From the NCBI RefSeq assembly GCF_016595795.1, contig NZ_JAENHN010000071.1, positions 62,001 through 126,000 on the forward strand: a stretch of DNA of 64,000 nt, written 5' to 3'. Below, piece by piece: positions 35,626 to 45,448 of this stretch. Within the stretch, counting starts at the first letter, position 1. The number at the start of each line of letters is the position of its first letter. The DNA is from Clostridium yunnanense (lineage in GTDB: Bacteria > Bacillota > Clostridia > Clostridiales > Clostridiaceae). The notes under the pieces were generated by a model. It ran no database searches, was not told the DNA's origin, and saw only the letters and a list, made by a program, of their open reading frames with translations. A program made the translations under genes and the position numbers.

Positions 35626-38076
35626 CTATTTTACAACTATATTAACTAATCGTCCTTTTATAACTATTACTTTAACAACTGTTTTATCAGTAGTAGCATT
35701 TTTTATTGCTTCATCCTCTAAGGAAGCTGCTTTTATTTGTTCATCATTAAAGTCACTTGGTATAACAATCTTGGATTTTATCTTACCATTTACTTGTATA
35801 GCAATCTCTATTTCGTCTTTTACAAGAGCCTTAGGATCAAATATTGGCCAAGAAGAATTAAACACAGAGAAATCATTGCCAAGTGATGCCCAGTTTTCTT
35901 CTACAAAATGAGGAGCAAATGGTGCTAAAAGTTTTAAATAATCATCTAATACTTCCTTTAGGAAAGTAGGATTTATATCACTTTCTTGAGTGTACTTAGA
36001 TAAAGCATTGATGAACTCCATCATTCTTGCTATAGCTGTGTTGAATTGCATTTTCTCTGTATCATCTGAAACAGCTCTTATTGAGTTATGTCTCCAGAAG
36101 TTAAGCTCTTTTTCAGCTTTATCAATTGTTGTTTTAGTATTTTTGCCAGAATCAATAAGTTCTTTTGAGGTCTCTATAATTCTTTCAATTCTTTCAACAA
36201 ATCTGTGAACTGATTTTATACCATCATCGCTCCATGCGCCACCTTCTGTATAAGCAAAGCCAAACATTAGGTACATTCTAAATACATCCGCACCATATTT
36301 TGATATATAATCGTCAGGAGATATTGTGTTTCCTTTTGATTTACTCATCTTAAGTCCATCTGGTCCAAGGATTAAGCCTTGATGAGTTAAGGATTTAAAT
36401 GGTTCGTCAAAGTTAACATATCCCATATCTCTTAATGCTTTTGTTATAAATCTTGCGTATAATAAGTGCATGCAAGCATGTTCTGGTCCACCTACATATT
36501 TATCAACAGGAAGTATCTTGTTGATTGAATCAGTATCAAAAGGCTTTTCTGTATTCTTGTTATCTGGGTATCTTAAATAATACCAAGAAGAACAAATGAA
36601 GGTATCAAGAGTATCTGCTTCACGCTTTGCAGGTCCACCACAGCAAGGGCAGGTAGTGTTCATAAATTCGTCACTCTTTGCAAGTGGTGATTTTCCGTCA
36701 GGAGTAAACTTAACATCATATGGAAGTTCTACTGGAAGATCCTTTTCAGGTACTGGAACTGTTCCGCATTTTTCACAATATACTATTGGAATAGGAGTGC
36801 CCCAGTATCTTTGTCTTGATACTAACCAGTCTCTAAGCCTAAAGTTAACTTTTTGTTCTCCAAGGTTACTTTCAGCTAGTTTTTCAACAACCTTAACCTT
36901 AGCTTCTTCAGTAGTTAAACCATCAAACTCTCCACTGTTGACAAGTACTCCATATTCAGTATATGGAAGTTCGTCGTTTCCACCATTTTTAGCTTTTATA
37001 ACTCTTTCTATAGGAAGTTCATACTTATATGCGAAAGAATAATCTCTATCATCATGAGCTGGTACTGCCATTACTGCACCTGTACCGTAAGTTGCAAGTA
37101 CATAGTCACCTACCCAAATTGGAACTTCTCTGTTGTTTATAGGATTTATAGCATAAGAACCAGTAAAGACACCAGTTTTTTCTCTTGTTATTGATTGTCT
37201 TTCTATATCTGATTGTTTTTTAGCTTCTTCTTTATAGTTTTCTACGGCACCTTTGAAATCATCTTTAGTAAGATCATCAACTAATGGATTTTCAGGTGCT
37301 AATACAACATAGGTTACTCCATTTAAAGTATCCACTCTAGTTGTAAATACATCGAATTTGATATCTGAGTCTTTTACTTTGAAAGTAACTTCTGCACCAG
37401 TTGATTTTCCTATCCAATGTTTTTGCATAGATACTGTTTTTTCTGGCCAATCAAGTGTATCAAGCTTTTCTAGCAATTCATCTGCGTAATCAGTTATCTT
37501 AAAGAACCATTGGGTTAAGTCCTTTTTTGTAACTTCAGTTGAGCATCTTTCGCAAGCGCCATCAACTACTTGTTCGTTTGCTAGAACTGTATTACAAGAA
37601 GGACACCAGTTTACTGGAGCTTTCTTTCTATAAGCTAAACCTTTTTCATACAACTTTAGGAATAACCATTGAGACCACTTATAGTAATCTGGAGAACATG
37701 TTACAACTTCGTTATCCCAGTTGAACATTGCACCCATAGCTTTAAGTTGCTGTTCCATTGTTTCAATATTTTTATAAGTGGAATCCATAGGATGTATTCC
37801 GGTTTTTATAGCATAGTTTTCTGCAGGTAGACCGAAGGCATCAAAGCCCATTGGTTGGAACACATTATAACCCTGCATCTTTTTAAATCTTGCCCAAGAA
37901 TCAACTGGACCATAGTTAAACCAGTGACCAGCATGAAGCTGAGCGCCTGATGGATATGAGAACATTTCAAGCACATAAAGCTTTTTATCTAAATTCTCTT
38001 TATCAAATTTATAAAGGTCAGTTTCTTCCCATTTCTTTTGCCATTTTTTATCTACGGCAGTACTGTATTTTCCCAT
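35626..38076 (-). CDS. leuS: Leucine--tRNA ligase
   Basis: The 816-residue class Ia synthetase charges tRNA-Leu. Visible features are the HIGH motif ([15 protein letters not shown], about residue 45), the editing insertion ([20 protein letters not shown], and [16 protein letters not shown]), zinc-like CPSCN...CERC and CEKC/CPCC pairs, and the [10 protein letters not shown] loop (about residue 575). The start [12 protein letters not shown] is supported by GGGAGG at 38084-38089; a further 61 upstream codons are spurious. It is controlled by a leucine T-box 280 bases upstream, with a family C repeat in between. Confidence 0.97.
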   Translation of the reverse strand: MGKYSTAVDKKWQKKWEETDLYKFDKENLDKKLYVLEMFSYPSGAQLHAGHWFNYGPVDSWARFKKMQGYNVFQPMGFDAFGLPAENYAIKTGIHPMDSTYKNIETMEQQLKAMGAMFNWDNEVVTCSPDYYKWSQWLFLKLYEKGLAYRKKAPVNWCPSCNTVLANEQVVDGACERCSTEVTKKDLTQWFFKITDYADELLEKLDTLDWPEKTVSMQKHWIGKSTGAEVTFKVKDSDIKFDVFTTRVDTLNGVTYVVLAPENPLVDDLTKDDFKGAVENYKEEAKKQSDIERQSITREKTGVFTGSYAINPINNREVPIWVGDYVLATYGTGAVMAVPAHDDRDYSFAYKYELPIERVIKAKNGGNDELPYTEYGVLVNSGEFDGLTTEEAKVKVVEKLAESNLGEQKVNFRLRDWLVSRQRYWGTPIPIVYCEKCGTVPVPEKDLPVELPYDVKFTPDGKSPLAKSDEFMNTTCPCCGGPAKREADTLDTFICSSWYYLRYPDNKNTEKPFDTDSINKILPVDKYVGGPEHACMHLLYARFITKALRDMGYVNFDEPFKSLTHQGLILGPDGLKMSKSKGNTISPDDYISKYGADVFRMYLMFGFAYTEGGAWSDDGIKSVHRFVERIERIIETSKELIDSGKNTKTTIDKAEKELNFWRHNSIRAVSDDTEKMQFNTAIARMMEFINALSKYTQESDINPTFLKEVLDDYLKLLAPFAPHFVEENWASLGNDFSVFNSSWPIFDPKALVKDEIEIAIQVNGKIKSKIVIPSDFNDEQIKAASLEDEAIKNATTDKTVVKVIVIKGRLVNIVVK

Positions 38077-38154
38077 TACTTTTCCTCCCTTGATTCTTAC
38101 TAAAATATTAATAATTAAATGTTCTAGTAAACTGTTATATAAAATACTATTATT

Positions 38155-38262
38155 AAGACTTTTAGAAAATAAAAAATTCGCTAAAGCGATCTTCTTTAGT
38201 AATTTTATTGCGCATCTGCTTTTTCTGCATGGATGTGAAGAAATTTTAGCAGGCGACATATT
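38155..38262 (-). repeat. Family C repeat, copy C4, in the leuS leader
   Basis: On the minus strand it reads ATCCATGCAGAAAAAGCAG, ATGCGCAATAAAATTACT and CGCTTTAGCGAATTTTTTA, matching copy C2. It lies between the T-box terminator and the leuS start. Confidence 0.6.
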
Positions 38263-38352
38263 ATTCTTTTTTTATCCTTTAACTTTATACTATGTCTTAA
38301 GTTTGTTCCCATAATTATCTACCAATACAATTGTGATATAATTTCCTAAAGA

Positions 38353-38608
38353 ATAAAAAAAGCCCTTCATCTCCAAAAGAGACGAAAGGCATAATCCGCG
38401 GTACCACTCTTATTAGATCAATGAATAATAAAATATTCGTTGATCTCACTTAATTTTATAACGGAAAATCCGTACCTGATTTTCTTCAGGTATGCTCCAT
38501 GGCGAGTTCGTATTGTTGAAGCACCGTGTCGCACCATACCACAGCTCTCTGAAGATTCTAAAATACTACTATTCCAATTCACAGCTTTAATTACTATATT
38601 TATTTACA
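38353..38608 (-). promoter_or_regulatory. T-box riboswitch (leucine) controlling leuS
   Basis: AGAGTGGTACCGCGG on the minus strand (38410-38396) is the T-box core. A 12-bp terminator stem (38390-38379 with 38373-38362) and a T-run follow. In stem I, AGAGAGCTG is followed by GAACTCGCC, where CTC (38516-38514) fits the specifier position and is a leucine codon commonly used in T-boxes. Confidence 0.93.
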
Positions 38609-38613
38609 TGATA

Positions 38614-38643
38614 TTATATATTATACGAAAAGTTAGAGTCAAT
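38614..38643 (-). promoter_or_regulatory. Promoter of the leuS T-box leader
   Basis: TTGACT (38643-38638), an 18-nt spacer and TATAAT (38619-38614) on the minus strand. Confidence 0.7.
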
Positions 38644-39203
38644 AGCAAATAATAAAATTTATAAAATACAAGTTCTAATAGTTTTATCCATAAAAAAATT
38701 GAATTGAACATACTTTAATCTGTTATTCAATAAAGCAAATTAAAGAAACTTATATATTTTTAAAATAGAAATATAATTAAGCTTTTAATCACACAAGAAT
38801 CACATATTTACTTGATATTGATTCAACAATTATTTTATATAATTCTAAATGAAAGCGGAGCAAAATATTTAGTTGCAAAAACTTAAATATAATTTATACA
38901 TACTGGTATGTTTTGCTGCTTTTTAGATATTGTAAGTATATGTATTTATAAAAAAATGTTGTAAGTTTATTACTTTAATATTAATTATTGTTTTAAATTG
39001 TGATAATATTTGATAACATTTGACAAGATTTATAGTATAATTTTATTGGGTATGTTTGTAAGATTAAAAACTTAAGATATGTTTCATAATTTGAAATTGT
39101 TTTCTGAATAATTAAGGTATTAAGATGAAAATGGACAAGTGTACAAGCATTAATATAAAGAACGTCTATATGCAAAATAAAACATTAAAGGGAGTGGACA
39201 AGG
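38644..39203. other. Divergent intergenic region
   Basis: About 560 very AT-rich bases between leuS and a chemoreceptor gene. No ORF with protein-like character and no member of the repeat families was seen. Confidence 0.5.
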
Positions 39204-40943
39204 GTGAAATTGTTAAACAGGATGAAATTATGGCAAAAGATGAGTGTACTTACGGTTAGTTTTTTATTCTTTATTGCGCTTATGGGAGGAGCTTCTATAC
39301 TTAGATTAGCAGATTTAAACTCAAAGATAATTGAGCTTAATGATGAAAGACTTGCACCAATAGTAGAATTAGAGGATATAAAAACGGGTATAGAGACAAT
39401 AAAATATGATTCTAATACACTTATGGATGAAACAGATGCGAGTACAATAGCTAACACAAAGGCAGCCATAGCAACAGAGGTTGCATCAGTAACAAAAGCA
39501 TTAGATAAATATAAGTCAAATTCTGAGTTTAAGACATTGCTTGCTGATTTTAACTCTTTTTTACAAGCAAAGGATGCCTTTATAATTAATGCAGAAGAAA
39601 GAGCTAAGGAAAAAGCACAAGGGATACAAGGACAGCCAGGACAGCAAGGACAACAAGGGCCACCAGCAGCAGTATCAAACTTTGATTCAATGAAGAATGC
39701 TTTAATAAAGGATTTTAATAGGATAATAGATAAACATGTATCAGAAGCAAAAACTACATATGATAGTAGTAAAGTTACATATACAACTACAAGATTGGCT
39801 TTATTTGGACTAATAGCTATTTGTGCTTTAGTTTCAATTGTATTATCTCTTATTATAATGAGGGCTGTGACAGTGCCTGTAAGAAGAGTTACTTCAAAGC
39901 TTAAGGAAATTAACGAAAGTAACGGTGATTTAACTCAAAGAATTAATTACAATAGTAATGACGAAGTTGGAGAATTAAGTAGGAACTTCGATAGGTTTAT
40001 GGATAAACTACAAACAATAATTAAAGAGGTTGCTGTGTCAGCAGATACTATATCTTCCTCAAGTGATCAACTTAATGCATCGACTTCAACTTCTACTGAA
40101 AGTCTTGAAGAGATATCAAGAACTGTTATGGAGATATCAGCATCAACTTCAGATGGAGCTGCTGCTGCTGAAGAAACAACAGCTAGTCTTATAGAAGCTG
40201 CAAGCTTTTCTGAATCTACGGCAGTTGCAAGTAAGAACACAACAAACAATAGTAGAAGAGCAAAAGAAGCTGCTGAAAATGGTGAATTAAAGGTAAATGA
40301 AATAGTAGAATCAATAACTGAAATTGCTGAGTCATCTAAAGAAGTTTCATCAATAATCAATGACCTTGATGTTTCCTCAAAGAAGATTGGCGATATTATA
40401 AAGATAATAACCTCAATATCAGAACAGACAAACCTGTTAGCTTTAAATGCAGCTATTGAAGCAGCAAGAGCTGGTGAAGCTGGAAGAGGCTTTAACGTAG
40501 TATCTGATGAGATAAGAAAGCTTGCTGACGAAAGTAACAATGCGGCTAAGGAAATAGCTGCATTAGTTAAGGAAAATCAAATTAAATCTGCTACAGCGGT
40601 TCAATCGGTAAGTCAAGTTGAAGACAGAGTGGCTCTTGGAGTTTCTAAGGCTTCTGAAGTAAGAGAAACTATACAGAATATAATAGATAGTGTTCAAAAT
40701 ATAGCAACTCAGATTGAGCAAATTGATGATGCCAATGAACAACAGGCAAGAAGTACTAAAGAAATAGAAAAAGCTATCGGAAATATAGCTTCAACATCCA
40801 ATGAAATAGCAGGAAGAACTGAAAATATGAGTGCTAGTGTACAAGAACAGCTTAGCGCTATGTCTGAAATAGAAAGAACTACAGATGAGTTATTTGAAAT
40901 GTCTAAAAAACTTAAAGAAATAACCTCTGGATTCAGAGTTTAA
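39204..40943 (+). CDS. Transmembrane methyl-accepting chemotaxis protein with collagen-like insert
   Basis: A 579-residue receptor. Segment 1 is at residues 12-30, an extracellular four-helix-type sensor spans about 31-195, segment 2 about 197-219, then HAMP (about 220-272) and the signalling domain with tip motif [39 protein letters not shown]. In the sensor, residues 140-154 read [15 protein letters not shown], five Gly-X-Y triplets, an unusual insert. The GTG start is preceded by GGGAG at 39190-39194. It stands alone; the ligand is unknown. Confidence 0.93.
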   Translation: MKLLNRMKLWQKMSVLTVSFLFFIALMGGASILRLADLNSKIIELNDERLAPIVELEDIKTGIETIKYDSNTLMDETDASTIANTKAAIATEVASVTKALDKYKSNSEFKTLLADFNSFLQAKDAFIINAEERAKEKAQGIQGQPGQQGQQGPPAAVSNFDSMKNALIKDFNRIIDKHVSEAKTTYDSSKVTYTTTRLALFGLIAICALVSIVLSLIIMRAVTVPVRRVTSKLKEINESNGDLTQRINYNSNDEVGELSRNFDRFMDKLQTIIKEVAVSADTISSSSDQLNASTSTSTESLEEISRTVMEISASTSDGAAAAEETTASLIEAASFSESTAVASKNTTNNSRRAKEAAENGELKVNEIVESITEIAESSKEVSSIINDLDVSSKKIGDIIKIITSISEQTNLLALNAAIEAARAGEAGRGFNVVSDEIRKLADESNNAAKEIAALVKENQIKSATAVQSVSQVEDRVALGVSKASEVRETIQNIIDSVQNIATQIEQIDDANEQQARSTKEIEKAIGNIASTSNEIAGRTENMSASVQEQLSAMSEIERTTDELFEMSKKLKEITSGFRV

Positions 40944-40953
40944 TGAATGAGTT

Positions 40954-41157
40954 ATTGAAATTAAGGCGTCACTCATCCAATGTTTTAATGAGTTTCGCAA
41001 AGAATTAATATGATTTTCTACAATTCCATAGCTAAAACTGTATAACTCACTCCGTTCGAACAGTACAGTTTTAAACGCTATTACATTTTCGAAAATCATT
41101 TAATTCTAATAGCTCACTCAGATAGCATCTCCGGAAGCAACACCTTAATTTCAACAA
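40954..41157 (+). repeat. Family A repeat, long copy A4
   Basis: The ends ATTGAAATTAAGGCGTCAC and the CACCTTAATTTCAAC block pair. All inner blocks are present: ATGATTTTC/GAAAATCAT, ATAGC/GCTAT and AAAACTGTA/TACAGTTTT. It begins 11 bases after the chemoreceptor stop. Confidence 0.9.
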
Positions 41158-41212
41158 TATTATTAAACAGAAATTAATCCTAATAAAATGTGTAGGATGA
41201 TTTTGAATAGTA

Positions 41213-41247
41213 AAAAAGATTGATGTACTTGCATCAATCTTTTTTTG
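41213..41247 (+). terminator. Terminator between the A4 repeat and the LCP gene
   Basis: AAAAAGATTGATG pairs with CATCAATCTTTTT, followed by extra Ts. It probably ends the chemoreceptor transcript, so the A4 element is inside its 3' untranslated region. Confidence 0.88.
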
Positions 41248-41481
41248 TATAGGGAAATATAAACTTTTCAAAGTAGCTAAACCTAAGGCTTTAAGCGATT
41301 TTTTAAGTAAGAACCATTTATAAATGGAGCTTAAGTGTATTAAATCTACACTTAAGGGGAATATAAGCTAAATTATGGGATGAAAAGGATGAACCAGTAA
41401 TTGTAACTTTTATGAGGTGAATTAATTAATTTGTTATGATATAATAAATTGACATTTTATTGTTAAGAGGAGAAACATAAT

Positions 41482-42531
41482 ATGGGTAAACGTTATAAAA
41501 AGAATGAAAAGAAACCAATAAATAAGAAGAAGAGAGCATTAATAGTTGTTACGGTTATTGTTATTATAATAGGACTGGTTTTTGGCATACCATATTACAT
41601 GATAAACAGACAATTTTCAAAGATAAATACAACTACCATTTCTAGGGATAATAGCAAGCTTGGTATTGACTCGAATGCTTATAATGAAAAAAATAAAGAA
41701 TTGCAAAATGATTATATTAACATATTATTAATGGGGGTAGATGCAAGAGCTGTAGATCAAGACGCAAGATCTGATTCTATGATGATTGCAACCATAGATA
41801 AGAAACATAATAAGATAAAATTATCTTCTCTTATGAGAGACATGATTGTTGATATGACAGGACATGGGCCTATGGAGGGATTGAATCAAGATAGATTAAC
41901 TCATACTTACGCGTATGGGAAAGGTGAATTAACTCTAAAAACCATTAATGAAAATTTTAAAATGAATATAAAAAACTTCGTGGAAGTTGACTTTTTTGGA
42001 CTTGAGAAAATAATTGACCAGGTTGGTGGGGTAGAGATAAATGTTACTTCAGAAGAAGTTCCATATTTAAATAGCTATGTAAAAGAGGTTGCTAACATAG
42101 AGAAAGTGAAGCCTACTTTAGTCACAAAACCTGGGCTGCAGCTTCTAAATGGAAAGCAGGCTGTTGGATATGCCAGAATAAGATATGTAGGGAAAAGTGA
42201 CTTTCAAAGAACAGAAAGACAGAGAACGGTTTTAACAAAGATGGTTGAGAAGTTATCTAAGATGAATCTGTTGGAGTTAAATACTGCAATTGGTGAAATG
42301 CTACCAAATGTTACTACAACAATGGATAGATCAGATATAATAAGTTTATCTAAGGATGTGCTTTTAAAGAAGATAAATAAAGTTGATCAATTAAGAATTC
42401 CTATAGATGGACATAACAGTACAATATATGTTAGAAATACATATTTTTTAGGTTGGGACAAAAAGGAGAACATTGAAGCACTTCATAAGTTTATATATGA
42501 AGAAGATTACAATGAGGAATCCATAAAATAA
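41482..42531 (+). CDS. LytR-CpsA-Psr (LCP) family protein
   Basis: The 349-residue protein has a basic cytoplasmic start (MGKRYKKNEKKPINKKKRA), one membrane segment (about residues 20-43) and an extracellular LCP domain with INILLMGVDARAVDQDARSDSMMIATID, RDMIVDMTGHG, LEKIIDQVGGVEIN and GYARIRYVGKSDFQRTERQR. LCP enzymes transfer lipid-linked glycopolymers, such as teichoic acids, to peptidoglycan. The conserved Arg and Asp residues that bind pyrophosphate are present. GGAGAAA is the ribosome binding site. The decayed glycosyltransferase downstream also concerns surface glycans. Confidence 0.93.
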   Translation: MGKRYKKNEKKPINKKKRALIVVTVIVIIIGLVFGIPYYMINRQFSKINTTTISRDNSKLGIDSNAYNEKNKELQNDYINILLMGVDARAVDQDARSDSMMIATIDKKHNKIKLSSLMRDMIVDMTGHGPMEGLNQDRLTHTYAYGKGELTLKTINENFKMNIKNFVEVDFFGLEKIIDQVGGVEINVTSEEVPYLNSYVKEVANIEKVKPTLVTKPGLQLLNGKQAVGYARIRYVGKSDFQRTERQRTVLTKMVEKLSKMNLLELNTAIGEMLPNVTTTMDRSDIISLSKDVLLKKINKVDQLRIPIDGHNSTIYVRNTYFLGWDKKENIEALHKFIYEEDYNEESIK

Positions 42532-42637
42532 TGTGCTTTTAAAATAATTTGTAATTAGTTTACAACATTTAGTGTATGGATTACAATTGGAAATGTGTGT
42601 AATCTTATCTGGGACATATTTAGTATTAGGTTTTAAT

Positions 42638-42672
42638 AAAGCATGCACAATTGTGTATGCTTTTACTTTTTT
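42638..42672 (+). terminator. Terminator after the LCP gene
   Basis: A perfect 13-bp palindrome AAAGCATGCACAA / TTGTGTATGCTTT (one G-U) is followed by TACTTTTTT. Confidence 0.85.
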
Positions 42673-42674
42673 GA

Positions 42675-42716
42675 TGTACGGAAGAAAGACGCTTTAGCGA
42701 CTTTTTTACTGTATGT
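42675..42716 (+). repeat. Family C-related hairpin fragment
   Basis: GAAGAAAGACGCTTTAGCG followed by ACTTTTTTACTGTA resembles the hairpin part of copy C4 (GCTTTAGCGAATTTTTTA). Confidence 0.4.
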
Positions 42717-42746
42717 ACTATAAGATAAATATATTGAACGTGTAAT

Positions 42747-44210
42747 TTGGAGGGCAATAGTGGAAGGATTTCTAATAATGAAAATAAGCTAAAGCAACTT
42801 TTATATAAATACTACTATGTTTTGATAATAGTCATTTTAGCAATAACTGTGTTTAATTTAACCTATAAGCTTGGAACAGAGCCTATAAAAGATTGGGATG
42901 AGGCTAGACATGGAGCTAATGCTTATGAAATGATTAAAAACAGTAACTATATATTAAATACCTTTAATTATGAGAATGACTACTACAACTTAAAACCACC
43001 ATTAAGTTATTGGGGTATAATTTTAGGATTTAAGATTTTTGGGTATAATCTAATAGGTTTTAGAGCTATGTCAGTTTTGAGTGCTTTTTTAACTATAATT
43101 GTTATAGAAATTTTCTAATATAAGAGGTTTGGAAGGATTGCATCACTTGTATCATCTATGGTTATGGCTACTTCAATACATTTTTTATAGTTTCATGGAG
43201 CAAGAAGTGGAGATGGGGATTCAATATTTCGGTTATTGCGGCCATAAGCTCATACCATAAGCGCAATTACATTTATGTGACGGGACTTGCCTTTTCCTTG
43301 GCGTTCTTAGCTAAGAGTTGGCATACTGTAGCAATTGTAGGGTTGTTGGATTATATTTAATAGTTACAAAGCTAATTGTAAAATTCAATTGGAAACAATG
43401 GCTTATATTCATTGGATGTAGTTTTTTACCCATTCTTTTATGGGCGCTTATAAGAATAAGATATGATGGCTTTAAGTTTATACATGATATGATAAGCTAT
43501 GATTTGCTTTCTAGGACTAATTCACCAATAGAGGGACATTCCGGTCCTTGGTATGTTTATATTATGAATTTAATTGTGAACTATAGATGGTATATAGGTG
43601 TTTCTATAGTACTTTTGCTTATATTAATAATATCAAGGAATATAAACTATGCATTTAAGGATAACTTTAATGAATGTATAGGTTTGGTGATATGGGTAAT
43701 GCTGCTACTGATCTTATTTTCAATTGCTAAGACAAAGCTGTCATGGTATATATTCCGTATATATCCACCATTACTTTGATAATAGGGGGAATGGCTGAGT
43801 ATAGTATTCAAAGCTTTAGAAAGAGTATATTTCCTGTTATGTTATGTTTAGCTATTGCAGCTACAGCAGGGTTATATGAATATAAGTTCTTAAGTTACAT
43901 TAAGACTGAGCCAACAGATGTGTTTGAAAACTACTTAAGAGACACGAATATATCTTTGGACAAGTATACATCTTACGTTTATAGTACTAATCAATTTGAA
44001 GGCACTGATTGGAATCAAAGAAATGTATTTGCTTTAGAGCTTTTTAAAGATGGAAAAGCTAAAAAAGGTGGTATAAAGGAGTTTTTAAATACAAACACAG
44101 ACAGTATTTTGTTTTTGGATAATAATGAAACATCGCTTAAGTTAATTAAAGATAATAATCTTGAAGTAGTAGATTCTGATAAAAATATTATTACTGTAAC
44201 TAAGAAATAA
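42747..44210 (+). pseudogene. Decayed membrane glycosyltransferase (ArnT/PMT_2-like)
   Basis: Three successive frames carry parts of one polytopic GT-C-type glycosyltransferase. The first (42747-43118) has the catalytic-loop motif KDWDEARHGANAYEM and NLKPPLSYWG. It ends at a TAA after VIEIF, yet the same frame continues with YKRFGRIASLVSSMVMATSIHF, meets a TAG, then FHGARSGDGDSIF. Later parts (43318-43779, 43743-44210) continue in other frames with AKSWHTVAIVGLL, then TKLSWY and the C-terminal extracytoplasmic part. At least two in-frame stops and two or more frameshifts are visible, so the gene is inactive unless the sequence has errors. Even the start is damaged: the GTG with the best ribosome binding site (42760) leads to a stop after ten codons. 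Confidence 0.88.
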
Positions 44211-44222
44211 GTTGATTTAATT

Positions 44223-44290
44223 TCACCTATGCAAGAAATAGTAAGATGTAAGCTACGGTTACTATTTTTAACATAGGTGTTTTTTATTTA
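44223..44290 (+). terminator. Terminator before the sugar transporter operon
   Basis: CACCTATG pairs with CATAGGTG, with an inner AATAGTAA/TTACTATT stem, followed by TTTTTTATT. Confidence 0.85.
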
Positions 44291-44400
44291 TTAATAAACA
44301 TAATTAGTGGGGGATCTATTTTTGGGATTTACTATGAGATTTATACTTACTTATAAAATTAACCAAAAAAATGACACCAAAAACAAAAAACGATTACTTA

Positions 44401-44442
44401 TGTAAACGTTCAGAGAGATGTAAAATAATACTTGTAAACGTT
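44401..44442 (+). promoter_or_regulatory. Pair of LacI-type half operators upstream of the sugar transporter
   Basis: TGTAAACGTT occurs twice (44401-44410 and 44433-44442), 32 bp apart, about three helical turns. It contains the AACGTT core used by LacI-family regulators including CcpA, but neither copy completes the cre consensus. Confidence 0.5.
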
Positions 44443-44461
44443 GCAGTGAGGGGGAGAAAGG

Positions 44462-45436
44462 ATGCAGGAACGAGGAACAGCCGTAGCAATAAATAAACCA
44501 CAAAACAAAGTACCATTCAAAGAAAAGTTTAACAAGGTTAAACTAAAGTTTAAGAATCAAAAGCAACTGCAAGTCATGGCTTGGCTTGGAGTTATATGGA
44601 TGATTATATTTTCTTACATACCAATGTATGGTGTGGTAATTGCTTTTAAAAAGTATAGCATTATTAAACCAATATCAGAAGCACCATGGGTGGGGCTCCA
44701 ATATTTTAAAGAGTTTTTAGCTGATGAAAATTTCATGAATGTTATGAAAAACACATTAGGTATCAGTATATTCAAACTTATAGTATGTTTTCCATTGCCA
44801 ATAATATTTGCATTGATGTTGAATGAGCTTACATCTATAAAGTTCAAAAAATTTGTACAAACTATATCATATCTTCCACACTTTCTATCATGGGTAATCT
44901 TAGGTGGAATAATGATGAACTGGCTTTCAGATGTAGGAATATTAAATACAATATTAATGGATTTACACATAATAAAAGAACCATTAACGTACCTGGCAGA
45001 ACCAAAGTATTTTTGGCAGATATCAGTAATATCTGAGTTGTGGAAAGAAATGGGATGGTCAGCTATCATATATCTTGCGGCTATAGCAGGAGTCGATCCT
45101 GAATTGTATGAAGCGGCTACCACTGATGGAGCTGGTAGAATTAGAAAAATGTTAAGTATAACTTTACCTTGCATAAAACCTACTATAGCACTATTATTCA
45201 TACTCGCTGTAAGTGGACTTTTAAATACTAATTTCGATCAAATAATGGTTTTAAAGAACCAATTAAATGCTAGTGCTAGTGATGTTTTAGATGTATATGT
45301 TTATAGAATGGGTTTACAACAAGCAAGATTCTCTTATGCAACAGCAGTAGGATTATTTAAATCAGTAATAGCATTTATGCTTTTATGGAGTGCTAATTTT
45401 GTAAGCAAAAAGATGAATGATACATCATTATTCTAG
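44462..45436 (+). CDS. Sugar ABC transporter permease (LplB/YtcP-type, first subunit)
   Basis: The 324-residue protein has six membrane segments and the EAA loop ELYEAATTDGAGRIRKMLSITLPCIKP (about residue 218), which contacts the ATPase subunit. The N-terminal block IFSYIPMYGVVIAFKKYSI followed by PWVGLQYFKEF marks the LplB/YtcP subgroup that imports oligosaccharides such as aldouronates or complex glycans. The ATG has GAGGGGGAG upstream. It is the first gene of permease-permease-binding protein, then the sensor kinase and regulator. The ATPase is not encoded here; a shared MsmX-type ATPase would be needed. Confidence 0.93.
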   Translation: MQERGTAVAINKPQNKVPFKEKFNKVKLKFKNQKQLQVMAWLGVIWMIIFSYIPMYGVVIAFKKYSIIKPISEAPWVGLQYFKEFLADENFMNVMKNTLGISIFKLIVCFPLPIIFALMLNELTSIKFKKFVQTISYLPHFLSWVILGGIMMNWLSDVGILNTILMDLHIIKEPLTYLAEPKYFWQISVISELWKEMGWSAIIYLAAIAGVDPELYEAATTDGAGRIRKMLSITLPCIKPTIALLFILAVSGLLNTNFDQIMVLKNQLNASASDVLDVYVYRMGLQQARFSYATAVGLFKSVIAFMLLWSANFVSKKMNDTSLF

Positions 45437-45448
45437 GAGGAGCAGGGT

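Noticed and set aside
36596-37042. A 148-codon plus-strand frame inside leuS
   Set aside because: It is antisense to a conserved, essential gene and its protein is low in known features; it reflects leuS codon composition.
39124-39258. A 44-codon frame overlapping the start of the chemoreceptor gene
   Set aside because: Only AAGG serves as a possible ribosome binding site, it overlaps a better-supported gene in another frame, and the peptide has no recognisable feature.
40067-40540. A 157-codon minus-strand frame opposite the chemoreceptor gene
   Set aside because: It is Ser/Ala/Leu-rich only because it mirrors the coiled-coil coding strand; no ribosome binding site.
44614-45201. A 195-codon minus-strand frame opposite the permease gene
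   Set aside because: It is antisense to a well-conserved membrane protein gene and shows no family pattern.
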